DNA of 64,000 bases, taken from contig CM035808.1 in NCBI GenBank assembly GCA_020466095.1, positions 40,601,499 through 40,665,498 of the forward strand, in the 5' to 3' direction. Shown here in pieces: positions 33,427-47,624 of the stretch. The notes under the pieces were generated by a model. It was not told the DNA's origin and searched no databases. It saw nothing but the letters and a program-made list of their open reading frames with translations. The translations under genes and the position numbers were made by a program. The stretch is from Chlorops oryzae (lineage: Eukaryota > Arthropoda > Insecta > Diptera > Chloropidae). Within the stretch, counting starts at the first letter, position 1; each line of letters opens with the position of its first letter.

Positions 33427-35641
33427 TAGGGTGTCCCAAAAAAAATTTTTTTTTTTAATTTCATAGCTGCACAAGCGTTTTTTGAAAGCTAAAGGGGTAA
33501 AGTATTTTTCAGAATTTTTTCAGATTTTTTGGAAAACGTTTAGAGGTCCCCCAAAGCCGTTTTTCCCTAGTTAACAGAGCTTTTGGACTTCCTTTAATTG
33601 TAAGCATATTTTCATTTACGATGCACTCGTTTTGAGTCTTGCTGCCATCGTGTCAAAAGAAAAATGTTTAATCTTTCCGTCTGTGTCGAAAGAGCAAAAA
33701 GATCGATTGTTCTCGTGGTCTATTTTCAGCGACAATCTCAAATTTTTTCAAAAATTTACTTTAACAGCATAAAAAAGGTGTCATAACTTCTTAAGTTACT
33801 ATAAAACTATGAAAAAGTAATGATGCAGTTTGATAGACTGTGCGTTTGTTAAAGCGTGTTAATATTAAAATATTTATTTACTTTCGCGGTGGTAAGGTAA
33901 TAACCTAAAAACAATGTGTTGCATACATAAAGGGGTATATTTTTAACAGTCTTTGCTTATGTGATTAAAAAATTTTCTCCGTTTTCTGTATACATAACAG
34001 AGTTCTGGAAACTTCTTGAAAAATTTATTGCATACTTAAAGTGCAAGTACAATTTGCATTTTTAAATGTACATTGATAATATCTGTGCCAATTGATCATA
34101 ACTTTTTAAGTCAAAAACCGTTGTTTCGCGAAAAATCTCTTTAAATTTTGCTCGCCTTCTCTTGCTAAACGATGTTTTATTTAGAAAAATGATAGGAACA
34201 CAAGTGTTAAACCATAACATGGGCCGGTTTAAAAGAATTGCACCAGTACCAATGACTGTTATTTCTCATAAGTCACCTGGCACAGATATTATAATATAAA
34301 TTGGTCAGTAGTTATCATTCATTAAGCTGCCAACTATTGTGTTCTTTTAGAGTAAACACTTGTCCATCGTCACGATTCGCGAAAATCTCAAAATTTTAAT
34401 TTTCCCTATTTAGGATTGCGTACTTAGCAACCAAAAAAAATCCTCTATTGAGATTAAAATGTGACCATGGACATAATTTGCAAAATTCTCAAAACTTAAA
34501 TTTTCATTATTTGGGATTGTGCATTCAGCAGCCAAATATGCTGCTCTATTAGGGTTAAAATTCGACCATACCCACCATTCGCGAAATTTGCAAATTTTTG
34601 ATTTTCACTAATTTGGATTGTTTTTTTTAACAACCAAAAATAATCCTCTGTTGAGTTTAAAATTTGACCACGGCCTCAATACGCGAAATTCGCGAATTTT
34701 AGATTTTTACTATTTTAAAGTGTTTACTCTAAAAGAACACAATAGTTGGCAGCTTAATGAATGATAACTACTGACCAATTTATATTATAATATCTGTGCC
34801 AGGTGACTTATGAGAAATAACAGTCATTGGTACTGGTGCAATTCTTTTAAACCGGCCCATGTTATGGTTTAACACTTGTGTTCCTATCATTTTTCTAAAT
34901 AAAACATCGTTTAGCAAGAGAAGGCGAGCAAAATTTAAAGAGATTTTTCGCGAAACAACGGTTTTTGACTTAAAAAGTTATGATCAATTGGCACAGATAT
35001 TATCAATGTACATTTAAAAATGCAAATTGTACTTGCACTTTAAGTATGCAATAAATTTTTCAAGAAGTTTCCAGAACTCTGTTATGTATACAGAAAACGG
35101 AGAAAATTTTTTAATCACATAAGCAAAGACTGTTAAAAATATACCCCTTTATGTATGCAACACATTGTTTTTAGGTTATTACCTTACCACCGCGAAAGAA
35201 AATAAATATTTTAATATTAACACGCTTTAACAAACGCACAGTCTATCAAACTGCATCATTACTTTTTCATAGTTTTATAGTAACTTAAGAAGTTATGACA
35301 CCTTTTTTATGCTGTTAAAGTAAATTTTTGAAAAAATTTGAGATTGTCGCTGAAAAATAGACCACGAGAACAATCGATCTTTTTGCTCTTTCGACACAGA
35401 CGGAAAGATTAAACATTTTTCTTTTGACACGATGGCAGCAAGACTCAAAACGAGTGCATCGTAAATGAAAATATGCTTACAATTAAAGGAAGTCCAAAAG
35501 CTCTGTTAACTAGGGAAAAACGGCTTTGGGGGACCTCTAAACGTTTTCCAAAAAATCTGAAAAAATTCTGAAAAATACTTTACCCCTTTAGCTTTCAAAA
35601 AACGCTTGTGCCCAGAAAAAAATTTTTTTTTGGACACCCTA
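33427..35641. mobile_element. 2.2-kb fold-back element, TAGGGTGTCC ends
   Basis: Two arms of about 930 bases (33,427-34,360 and 34,719-35,641) are near-perfect inverted copies, differing mainly in the outer ~40 bases. They enclose a 358-base centre of four tandem units. The ends TAGGGTGTCC and GGACACCCTA and flanking ATATATAT on both sides (33419-33426, 35642-35649) fit a hAT-type 8-bp target duplication, although the target is itself AT-repetitive. No transposase frame exists, so this is a non-autonomous fold-back element. Confidence 0.85.
34364..34718. repeat. Four ~100-bp tandem units in the fold-back centre
   Basis: The units start at about 34,364, 34,463, 34,564 and 34,668 (CCATCGTC, CCATGGAC, CCATACCC, CCACGGCC). 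Each has a CGCGAAAT-like core and a TTGAGATTAAAAT-like end. They are related to the 102-bp units at 2889-3090. Confidence 0.75.
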
Positions 35642-35649
35642 ATATATAT

Positions 35650-37046
35650 GTATCCGTATCGTAAGGTTCATCATGCAATCTGTATGTTTTTTTGGGGGAA
35701 AAGCAAAAAAAAAAAAAAAAACCAAACAAAAAAAGAAAAGTTTGACCGTGTGCATATAGAATATTGTGTTCGCCGGGGAAAATATTTGAAAATTTACATT
35801 TTCTTCATTTCGTCGTTGATCTCGTTGCGTGCTTCCGTCGTTCCGTCGTGTTTTGTATTTGAAGCGGATTTATTTTTGGAGGAGCTGCTTCTACTGGCGG
35901 CGGCGACGCGAATAGGAACATTTTCTTTTTTATTTTTTTCGCAAATGTGAGTTTACATTTCTTGTTTTTTTTTTGTTTTTTTGCCTGCTGCTTCTTTCTA
36001 ATTACTGTGCTCCGCTTTCGCGCAAAATTGTATTTAAATAAAATATAAAAAAAAAGAATATATAAAAAACAAGAGTTCGAAAATTCATATTCCAGTAAAA
36101 GTGAGAAACATTATGAAAGCCCCTCGAAGAACATTTCAATGGAAATATTGAATTGAAATATTTTTAATAAAAAAAAAAAATTATATAATTATTTGTGGCG
36201 TGTGCACGGACGTTATATGAGAGATTCTTTTGTGCTTTTCGGGATAATTCAATTGAAATCAAATGAAAATTAATAAAATCAGTGTAATACGATTGCCGAA
36301 GGACGCACAGTAAGGATAATAAGTTTGATTGCCTTCGAAGAGTGTAAGACTTGTGGAAGAAGGAGCGCGCGAGCGAAAATTCGGCAGCATCTGAACTAAT
36401 CAGACACGATGAAGCGTGTCAGAGCATAAAATATTTTTTGTGTACTCATCGCCCAGTGAAAAAATGTTAACAAGAGTTTTGTTTTTTTTTTTTTTTAATT
36501 TTATTTATTTTTTTTATACTAGACTAATAGCATGTGGAAAATGTGTGTCTCGTAAATACTTTAAAACAAATTTTAAAAACCTTTTCGCTACACTTTTGAA
36601 AATGTAACTTTTGAGTGCAAATCAACAAGAGTTCGAGTGCCCAACACACAAAGTGAAACCTCTACTCAGGGCTTTATTTAAGGGACCTAATCAGGCGTGT
36701 AGAGAGGAATTTGGGGCCCGGGTGATTTTTTTCCGGGGTCCTCACAACCAAAAAAAAAAAATAATTCCCATGCTAATTGTCAGGCCTGGACCTAATGGGA
36801 AGAAACACTTATGGAACGAAGAAGTCAAAAGTTCGAAAGCTCTTCTACTCAAATCAGTGAAATTTGATTTATGCTCTTTTACCTTGTTGACATAGTTATT
36901 TTTTTTCTGTGCAGAGATGGGTTAAAATTCCCTTCGGACTGCTAGCAGCCGTCGTTTATGGGTGCATGGTGATATCAATAAAATCCCCCCATATTTTGTC
37001 AACGGGAATCTTACCCTGGAACTGCTATAGCAATACTTCTGGCTAA
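35650..37046. other. Intergenic, nothing firmly recognised
   Basis: AT-rich with homopolymer runs. 36,000-36,420 could include 5' UTR of an unknown gene, but I see no coding exon. Open frames at 35,606 and 36,611 lack conserved features. Confidence 0.4.
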
Positions 37047-37154
37047 GGGGCTCTCTCTAGTTCTGTCAGAAATGAAACAGAAACGAAAAAGTTCATATAA
37101 AAAAGCACTTCAAAAAATTTCTGATTAATTTCTGACAGAGCTGGAGATAGCCCC
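37047..37154. mobile_element. Hairpin MITE with GGGGCT..AGCCCC ends (copy 1)
   Basis: GGGGCTCTCTCTAGTTCTGTC is mirrored by GACAGAGCTGGAGATAGCCCC at the right end. The interior includes GTTCATATAAAAAAGCACTTC. The same family is at 39,516-39,647. Confidence 0.75.
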
Positions 37155-38179
37155 AAGGCTCTTTTCTGGTCAAAAATTAAGGCTTACTTCTTATAATCCG
37201 CGTCCGGAGCCCGCTTTCATGCGATGTTTTTATTTTTTTTTTACCAGTTTGTATAGTTCGACTCTGGCAATTGGCAGCTAGCATCGCGTCTCGGAAGAGG
37301 CGGTATCATGAAGCCCGTGACCATCCCCACATCCCCTCTAAGGGAATTGACTTTAAAATGGAGCCATAAATCTTATTCTTTGATCTTTGAAATGACAAAA
37401 AAAAATTCCGCCCTCTTCATCATAGGCTGGATTACGCCCTTGAGCACAGTGAAGTCTCTTATGAGCCAACATCGAACTTCATGGTGAAACACTTCCATCA
37501 AAAGCAATAAAACCTCAAGCATATGTGGTGATTTTTGGATCAAACTGAAGACCCATAAATAAATAATTCCCATTAGTGTATAAAAGTCGGCGATCGATCA
37601 TGGTGTCCACCCAGGGTGTAACCCAGGCTACGATGAAGGGGGGTTGTTTTTTAGGTCAAAATTAAAATAAAAGACTTATGACTTATTTCCAAGTTAATTC
37701 CACCTTTTAGGGGTGGAGGAGGGGCATGGCCTCATCTTCCCCCGTCAAATATGCCATTGCCCTCTTATAAAGGCTATCACTGTATATATCGAAGCTATAA
37801 AAACGAAATTGTTCCAAACAGTACCGATTACTTCACAATCAGGCCCAATCAGGCCCAAAGGGTCTTGTACACCAAATTTCTACAAAATAAATACAGTTTC
37901 TTTTTCAAATAGTATCGGGATAATATCTGTGCATTGCTTAAATTGAAATATTTTAAAATTTTTCTAATAATTTTTTTTTTTTTTTTCATATATGTACATA
38001 CATAAGTACCTACCTATATATCTCTGCAATTCTGTTTGAAAATGTTCCATCAATTTTAGATTATCTCAAAGGTGTTAACTCATCAAAATAATACATCACC
38101 AATAAGACACTAACAACAAAAGACAAGAGAAAGCAGACAGCAGAAGCAGCAGCAACAACAACAACAAAACACACACAAA

Positions 38180-39286
38180 ATGGATCCGGAAGCCTTCCTA
38201 GATATGGCCAATCAGGTCATAAAATTGAAAATGTTTCCATATTTCGATATTGCGCACAGTTTACTAGCAGCTCTGGTAATTATATTGGATTCCATTTGAT
38301 GGTGACGTCTGTTCACGAGCCACTGTCGGGATTTCATTTCAGAGTGTGAGAGAGGACTTGGGAACGAATGCCCTAACGTTTTCCAGAAAGCATCCGCTTG
38401 CCTGTTGGCTGTCAACAATGCTGGTAGTTTTCTCCAGCGGGATAGTAGCGAACGCACTGCTCGGAGAGCCAGTTTTGGCGCCATTAAAGGTAGTATACCT
38501 TCTTATTATTTTAATTATGATCATATAATAAATATGTTCGGTTCTGTTTTTTTGTTTCTTCTTCAATCCATCGAAGAACACACCACAATTGTTGATTGCC
38601 ACAGTAATCTGGTGAGTGCGATTTAAAATTCTTTCAAATAAATCCAAATTTTATATCTCTTCATATTTACTAGGTACTTTATATTCTATATGCCCTTTGA
38701 TGTCGGCTATAAAGTGGGAAAGTTTTTACCGATAAAAATCGTCGCCAGTGCCATGAAGGAAATCTATCGGGCAAAGAAAATCTACGATGGCGTCTCGCAC
38801 GCAGCAAAACTCTATCCTAACGCGTGGGTCATTATGATTCTTATTGGTACGTTGAAGGGCAATGGCGCTGGATTTACTAAACTATTGGAGCGTTTATTGC
38901 GTGGCGCTTGGACACCAACGGCCATGGAATTTATGCAACCATCTTTGTAAGTGAATTTCCACTCTCGCATCGATGAATTTGTAAACTTTGAGTGTGATTC
39001 TTTTGATTGCAGCTACACGAAGGCATCCTTATTGGCATCGGTGATATTCGTTTTGGACAAAAAGACCGATTGGATCTCGGCACCGCATGCTTTGGTTTAT
39101 TTTGGAATTGTCATATTTTTGGTCTACTTTAAACTTTCGTCAATTTTATTGGGTATTCACGATCCATTCTTGCCGTTCGAGAATTTATTTTGCGCCTTTT
39201 TCTTTGGTGGAATTTGGGATAGTTTGGCAAAGATTTTGGGTCATAGTCAGATGAAAGAAGGCGAAAATAAGGATAAGAAAAATTAA
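38180..39286 (+). CDS. TRIC-type trimeric intracellular cation channel
   Basis: Five exons, 38180-38275, 38343-38489, 38577-38611, 38674-38946 and 39013-39286, with GT..AG introns, give 274 aa, typical for TRIC-A/B. The N-terminus MDPEAFLDMANQVIKLKMFP leads into several hydrophobic segments (AHSLLAAL, ACWLSTMLVVFSSGIVANAL, the IATVIWYFIFYMPFD region, WVIMILIG, LASVIFVL, LVYFGIVIFLVYF, NLFCAFFFGGIWDSL). The family hallmark KGNG is at TLKGNGAGF, and FDVGYK follows the third segment. The C-terminus is Lys-rich. Family role: homotrimeric K+ channel of the ER/SR, giving counter-ion current during calcium release. CAA/ACA runs precede the ATG in the presumed 5' UTR. Confidence 0.95.
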
Positions 39287-39515
39287 TTAAGAAAGACTGC
39301 TGTTAGATTTTGAAAATAAGAAAGACGAATTATCAAACGATATATGAAAACGGAAAAACACCAACGAAATGCAACAACAACAACGACAGAAGGAATTTTA
39401 GTCGCCGCAGCCTCAAAGAAAGTCGCCTTATTGATGGACAACAAGTGGGTGTGTTTGTCCATCAATGATGTTGACTTTCAATCATTCATTTTCGGTTAAC
39501 TTTATTTATTTTTAT

Positions 39516-39647
39516 GGGGCTATATCCAGCTCAATGAGAAATGAATACTTCATATAAAAAAACGCTTCAGATATAAATCAGATATTTTCTAATTTTTTTT
39601 TTTTTTATATGAAGTTTTTCATTTCTGACAGAACTGGAGATAGCCCC
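39516..39647. mobile_element. Hairpin MITE with GGGGCT..AGCCCC ends (copy 2)
   Basis: Left GGGGCTATATCCAGCTC and right GAACTGGAGATAGCCCC are inverted. The inner arms share CTTCATATAAAAAA and TTTTTTATATGAAG. Located just 3' of the TRIC gene. Confidence 0.75.
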
Positions 39648-40217
39648 TAAATGTTACAATTATCGTGTTTTTATTTTTTTTTTTTTTTTTTTTAATTTAT
39701 GTCAACGTAATGGACTGATACTTGCAGTAATTTCGTTCATATTTTAGTGATTTTTAAAATATTTTCTTAAATGGGACTCAATTGATAAAAAAAAAAAATA
39801 TAGTGAATGTCATCTCAATTTATTCTCTTCGGCTCAGCAAATCAAAAAGAAAAAAATATTTTTTTTAAATACATATATCAATAAAATTTATTATGATTCC
39901 TTAATTTAAAGATATGTGTAAAATTATGCAACGAAATTTATTATAATGTTTAAACAAATATAAAAAATAAATGAACTAGTGGATACCTTTGAGAAACATA
40001 ATTATCGAAAATGAACAAATTCATTTATACGGATTTCCGTCTTAATTTTGCACAATTCTAAGCAAATTGCCGAAGATAAATCGCCGAAGAAATAGAGCTG
40101 AAGAGCTGTCGATAGTCGATAGTCGATAGTCTGAACCATCGATAGTATCAATAATACTATATTTGAAAGTTTTAAATTTAAAAACTAATGTTGGTCTTAT
40201 ATTAATTTAATAATATA

Positions 40218-40951
40218 CAGGATGTTCTATACTCGATGGAACAAAAAAAAGGAGGTGATAGGGGGGTCCAGACGGACCAAAAATCGTATGGCAGGGGGAG
40301 GAGGGGTCGCAAATGCACCCCTGAGGAGTTACATGCAAAAAACAATATTTTGGTTTTTTCACTGGTGCTCCTCACTTACAGGCCGTAAATTCAAAATCAC
40401 ATATAATATGAAAAGCTTGGCGGTTTTCCGTTAACTCTGCATACTACGATTTTAAATAATTCAACTCCGTTTTCTCTGGTACTACCATCTAAGCCTAAAA
40501 TAGTGTAATTTTGGCTTTTAAAGTAATTTAATTCAAAAGAAATACGATCGAGCCTCTTTTTTTTACTCTTTTCGAAAACTTTGAGTTTTTCTCTTTAATT
40601 TGATACCATGGTTGCAAAAAAAAAGTTTCACAATCAATGCAAAACTAAGGTTTGAAAATAATTATTTTGTATTTTTGACTCCCAGAAAAGTTATTTTAGT
40701 CAAATTTATTGAGCACACTTTTAGGCAGCATGAGAATAAGAAAAATCTAAGAAATTTAAAAATTTCTGAACAGTGTTTTAGTTTTACATATCCGCCTAAA
40801 AGAATGCTCACCAATTTAGTCGAATTCTTTTCGCGTCTCTAGCTCCTTACGAGTGCAAGATGAACCCCCCTTTCCATACAATTTCTTGTCCGTCTGTACC
40901 TCCCCTATCCCCTTTTTTTTTTTTTTTATCCATTGAGTATGGAACACCCTG
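40218..40951. mobile_element. Mariner-like non-autonomous element
   Basis: Ends CAGGATGTTCTATACTCGATG and, inverted, CATTGAGTATGGAACACCCTG with TA on both flanks (40216-40217 and 40952-40953). The inner arms share GGGGGGTCCAGACGGAC / GTCCGTCTGTACCTCCCC-like strings. No DDE transposase frame is seen. Confidence 0.8.
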
Positions 40952-41348
40952 TATAAAGCATAAGTATTCCTCCTCGATTTATATCACGTGGTTATAACCA
41001 AGGAGCCGAATTTTAAAGCCTTTCTCAATTTTCCATACTTTGTAACCAGCACTGATGCTAGGCAGTATTTTGGTGACTCTTTTTCCCTTGGATATTGAAA
41101 AAAATCTCTTTATTTCTGTTTTCTTTAGGAAAGTTATCAATGAAAATCCATTGTAAGAATTTGAAATGGTTTTTGGTTAAACGTAAAATCGAAAAACTCC
41201 CTCAAAACAGAAAAACCACCTCGTTCTGGCATCAGCGCATAGAATAAAATTTTAGGATGACGCCTGTAATTCTCTTTGGTTTGTAAAATGGGACACATAA
41301 GACTCTCAGAATTTATTTTTTTGCCTGCCGAAAAACATCTCTATCTAA

Positions 41349-41817
41349 GTCGGCTTCTACATTGAACGATTATCGACGCGATTTTCACAACGATTTTTTC
41401 AAATTCCCTTTTGAAATTGTCTTCTGTCGGTGTTCGCTTCTACACTACACGATTTGCAAGCAACCGATTTATACTTTGTTGTGTTTTTCTTATGACATTC
41501 GTTTATTGGATTTATGCGAATTAAGTAAGTAAGTAATAATATAAGTGGTTGTGACGCATTTTAAAATATATAAATTAAATTAGAATGGATTCAGAGGAAT
41601 GCGACACACTTCATAAAAAATTATTCGAACAATTCTTTGAAACTGTTTTCCGTTCTACGAACGGCGGGAAGGCAACTGTCAAAAATCGGCATGGAAATCG
41701 ACGACATGGCTAGTACAAACGATTTTGACCGCTTCACTTTCGTCTCTCCTCCCTTGCCTACAAACGCAAAAATCGGTGAGTGCTGTTGGCCGACAATCGT
41801 CCAATGTAAAAGTAGAC
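41349..41817. mobile_element. PIF/Harbinger-like MITE, TAA target duplication
   Basis: Ends GTCGGCTTCTACATTGAACG and, inverted, CGTCCAATGTAAAAGTAGAC, flanked by TAA at 41346-41348 and 41818-41820. Internal open frames on both strands are short and lack transposase motifs. A diverged relative is at 12,769-13,178. Confidence 0.8.
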
Positions 41818-42230
41818 TAACTGGCGCGAAATGTCCCGCCCAAAATCTATGAGAGTGACATATATAGTAATATATGAATAGCACTAATGAGTTTTGCACA
41901 CATGCACACGTCGCAGATAAACGATTCATGCCATGTAGGAGTGTAGGTCTAACTCTCGACGTCGAAAAGGCTCTGCCGCTAATAAGAAATTCACCATTAG
42001 GCAGGTATAGGAAATTCAACTCTTTCGAGAAATTCACCAAAAAGCTACCAACAAAAACCTTAAGCAGGAATAGGAAATTCAAATCTTTCGAGGAATTCAC
42101 CAGAAAGCTAACAACAACAATACGGGTAGACACAAAGTGGCACTATGATGCCTTTTGTTTGCGGGCGCAAATTACTTCCAATTGTTTAGTAAGCATAAAT
42201 GTTTGCTGGGTACTCGGCTTACGTTATTAA

Positions 42231-42395
42231 AATGTTAAAAATTGAAGGAAAAACTACTTTTAAAACTTAAATGAACGCAATGAAAAAGCGTTAGATTTCG
42301 CGCAAGAATAGCTTAGCGCTGAAAAGAAGTTTTCGCGCCGCGGGCCTTCCAAAAGCACTAGATCTAGCGCGAAAAGCGTTAAGTTGGCATCACTG
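42231..42395 (+). repeat. Direct repeat copy 1 (GATCTAGCGCGAAAA)
   Basis: About 165 bases matching 44,210-44,374 in the same orientation, from TGTTAAAAATTGAAGG through TTTTCGCGCCGCGGG to AAGTTGGCATCACTG. Contains overlapping GCGTTAG/TAGCGC-type short palindromes. Confidence 0.8.
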
Positions 42396-42837
42396 CTTAA
42401 ATCTATGGCTCGTTAAGTCCGAGGGCTGATTTAAAACAAGCCATGGTGGGGTTCGTCGGGACATGGAAACGCACCAAAACGCACCAACGCAGAAAATTAT
42501 TTCCAAAGAGGCTTAAAGCATAACAAAACTATACACCGAGATCATTTTCTCAATCCCCTTTGTAATTCCCCATATTTCGAGGGGGGCTTGAACCCCAAAA
42601 AGTACCCTCCGAATACGCTCATAGTTCCCTTTGATGGTATTCGACCTGAAAACAAATTTCCAATCATTATTTCCCTCCAAATGCAAAACTACCCCGAGGA
42701 GTGTAATTTTTTTTGAAAAAATTCCTACAATTCTCACTGAATTCATGATTTCGGAAACGTATATAAAGCAATGAATTGAAGATATTCTCAGTCATCTCAC
42801 TAGAGCTGGAGAACTGTCGGAATGTATATTTTCAAAT

Positions 42838-43738
42838 TTGAACACCATCATCACCATCAACACCATAATCTCCATCATCATCATCACCACCACCATCATC
42901 ATCACCATCGTCTCCATCATCATCACCATCATCTTCACTAACCTCACCATCAACATCATTAACCTCACTATCATTATCACCATTACCATCATCAACACCA
43001 CCATCATGATCACCATCATCATCACCCTCAACACCATCATCACCATCAACACCATCGTCTCCATCATCATCAACACCATAATCATCGCCATCATCTTTAC
43101 TAACCTCACCATCAACATCATTAACCTCACCATCATCACCAACCTCACCATCAGCACCATCATCACCATTACCATTATCACCATCATCATCACCACCATC
43201 ATCACCATCATCATCACCATTACCATTACCATCACCATCATCATCACTATCGCCATCATCATCACTGTCATAATCACTTTCATCACCATCATCACCATTA
43301 TCATCATCATTACCATCACCATCATCATCACCATCATCATCATTATCACCATCATCATCACTATCATCATCACTTTCATCACCATTATCATCATCATTAC
43401 CATCACCATCATCATCACCTTCATCATCACTATCACCATCATCATCACTATCATCATCATTTTCATCACCATCATCACCATTATCATCATCATCACCGTC
43501 ATCATCGTCACCATCATCACCAACATCGCCATGATCATCACCAACCTCACCATCACCATGATCATCATCATCACCATCATCATCACCACCATCATCATCA
43601 CCACCATCATCATCATCACCATTATCATTACCAACATCATTACCAACATCATTACCAACATCATCACCAACCTCACCATCACCATGGTCATCATCATCAC
43701 CATCTCATCATCACCATCTCATCATCACCAACCTCACC
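42838..43738. repeat. 0.9-kb (CAT/CAC) trinucleotide microsatellite
   Basis: An almost pure ATC/ACC trinucleotide array. It creates ~300-codon open frames on both strands consisting only of Ile/Thr or Met/Val, which are not genes. Lies between the two direct repeats. Confidence 0.95.
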
Positions 43739-44084
43739 GATAGTTTCGATTATCGATAATTTTTACAATCAATATTTTTGATAATTGAAAGATGAATTTT
43801 CGAGCGGCTCTCGCCCTTATCTAAATAAAGGAATTTTTAGGAATCTGTCCATTTTAAAAAGAAGAAAGCTCTCTGTCACCGCCAGCATCACCTTTCCAAT
43901 GCTAAAGTAAATATCCATGAATCAAAATTATCGATAGTCTTCAAAAACCATCGATGTTTTCGATAGTTTGAGACCATCGATAGTATCGATAGTGCTACCG
44001 ATTTATTCTCCAGCTCTACATCTAAGGTCACCTATGGTGTGCCAATTTTTCTTAGCATGTTTCTTCGGCACATAAAACCATATA

Positions 44085-44205
44085 TGTCACTCTCATAGAT
44101 ATTGCGCAGGACGCTTCGTGCCAGATAGAAAGAGATGTTACTCGGCAGGCAAAAAAAAGCGAGAGAAAAATACTTTTGGTGAGTACCTAAGTGAAAAATG
44201 CTAAT
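44085..44205 (+). repeat. Copy of the TATGTCACTCTCATAGAT repeat
   Basis: Matches 58,228-58,350 in the same orientation (AAAGAGATGTTACTCGG, TACTTTTGGTG, GTACCTAAGTGAAAAATGC). The inverted end of the family occurs at 41,820-41,870. Confidence 0.7.
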
Positions 44206-44209
44206 TTTG

Positions 44210-44374
44210 ATGTTAAAAATTGAAGGAAAAACTACTTTGAAAACTTTAATGAACGCAACGGAAAAGCGTTAGATTTCGCGCGAAAATAGCTTGGGCGCCA
44301 AAAAGAAGTTTTCGCGCCGCGGGCATTCCAAGAGTGCTAGATCTAGCGCGAAAACCGCTAAGTTGGCATCACTG
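44210..44374 (+). repeat. Direct repeat copy 2 (GATCTAGCGCGAAAA)
   Basis: Same sequence as 42,231-42,395 with scattered substitutions. Confidence 0.8.
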
Positions 44375-44635
44375 TGTATATGCCAATATCGTTTTCGATA
44401 TCAGGAAAAGTATATCGATGTACGATATATCGCCGAGCAAAAGTATCAGTAGAAATTTTCGATATATTGTTTTAAAAATTTCGATTTTTTGATATATCGA
44501 TGTTTTTCCCCATCCCTAATATCGATGCATTTCTTGCATCTCTAACTAGCTTTGCTGTCAGTTTGGAAAAGTTTGCAATTGTTGATATATTCGGTCGAAT
44601 CGGCTTAAAGCAATTATAATAATTGTATCGACAAT

Positions 44636-46802
<2,167 letters not shown>

Positions 46803-46900
46803 TATAAGGCGTTAGTTTTCGGAAATCGCCCTCCCTAGCAGCCATTTTGCCGAAAACTAGATTTTAAAAAATAGAGCAGTTTTTATATCACAATTGTAGT

Positions 46901-47298
46901 TCCCTGCAGTAATGGGCCGGTCAATTTCCTAAGAAGGACTAGCCCTGGCCTTTGACCGGTCTAAATCTTACCGGTTATATTATGGCAGCTGGCTCCATCG
47001 ATCCAGCGGTCGGTAATAAACGGGTTGGTTTAAGGGTAGTCTGTAAATGACACTTTCATCAACTGAGAATATATATAAGAAATGGGTTTTTTATTTTCCT
47101 TATTTGACTATCCTAAAACCAGAAAAAATTACGACAATTGACCCAAAAAAAAACTGACCTACGGTCAGCCGTTTTGCGGACTAGTCCCTCTCCAATGACA
47201 GGCCCATGTTAAAAAAATCAGTTGATTACATTAGACGTGGAATTATGAGGGGACTAGTACTGGTAACAAGAAGGACTGACCGAAGTTTACTGCAGGGA
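46901..47298 (+). mobile_element. Non-autonomous element with TCCCTGCAGTAA ends (copy 2)
   Basis: The left TCCCTGCAGTAA and the right TTTACTGCAGGGA are inverted, and it aligns in reverse with 5330-5806. I could not identify a clean target duplication. No transposase. Confidence 0.7.
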
Positions 47299-47337
47299 TT
47301 TTTTAAAATGTGTACAGAAAAAGAAACTAAACATCAA

Positions 47338-47450
47338 GTCTGTTCCCGTACTGCACGAAACTGCCCAAACTTCCCAATATTTTGAAAACTGTATGAAAAT
47401 TTGGCAAAATTGGACAGTTTTGGGCAGTTTCGTGCAGTACGGGAACAGAC
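47338..47450. mobile_element. Palindromic MITE, GTCTGTTCCCGTACTGC arms
   Basis: A nearly perfect 113-base palindrome with CGTACTGCACGAAACTGCCC and its inverse GGGCAGTTTCGTGCAGTACG. Relatives at 17,083-17,138 and 59,932-60,017. Confidence 0.85.
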
Positions 47451-47624
47451 CTATTATATTAAGGACAACAGAAAATATTAAAATGTAGCACCTAATAGTA
47501 TGCTTATAAATATTAATAATTCCAATGTCAGAAATCTGTTAGTTCTTAGAGTCATGTCCGTTTAAGAACATTCTGAGCAAGGATCTTCTTAGAGTTCTAA
47601 TTATAAAGCGTTGTTAAAGGCTTA

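Noticed and set aside
34364..34718. CRISPR-like regular repeats
   Set aside because: The ~100-bp units are contiguous diverged tandem repeats without unique spacers, in a eukaryotic genome.
33427..35641. A DNA virus or Polinton-like element suggested by the long inverted repeats
   Set aside because: No coding capacity, only 2.2 kb, and the ends and target duplication fit a hAT-type fold-back element.
41621..42230. Open frames of 170 and 118 codons in opposite directions
   Set aside because: They run across the end of a PIF-like MITE into other repeats and encode nothing recognisable.
42792..43743. Open frames of about 300 codons on both strands
   Set aside because: They are translations of the CAT/CAC microsatellite (only Ile/Thr or Met/Val), not genes.
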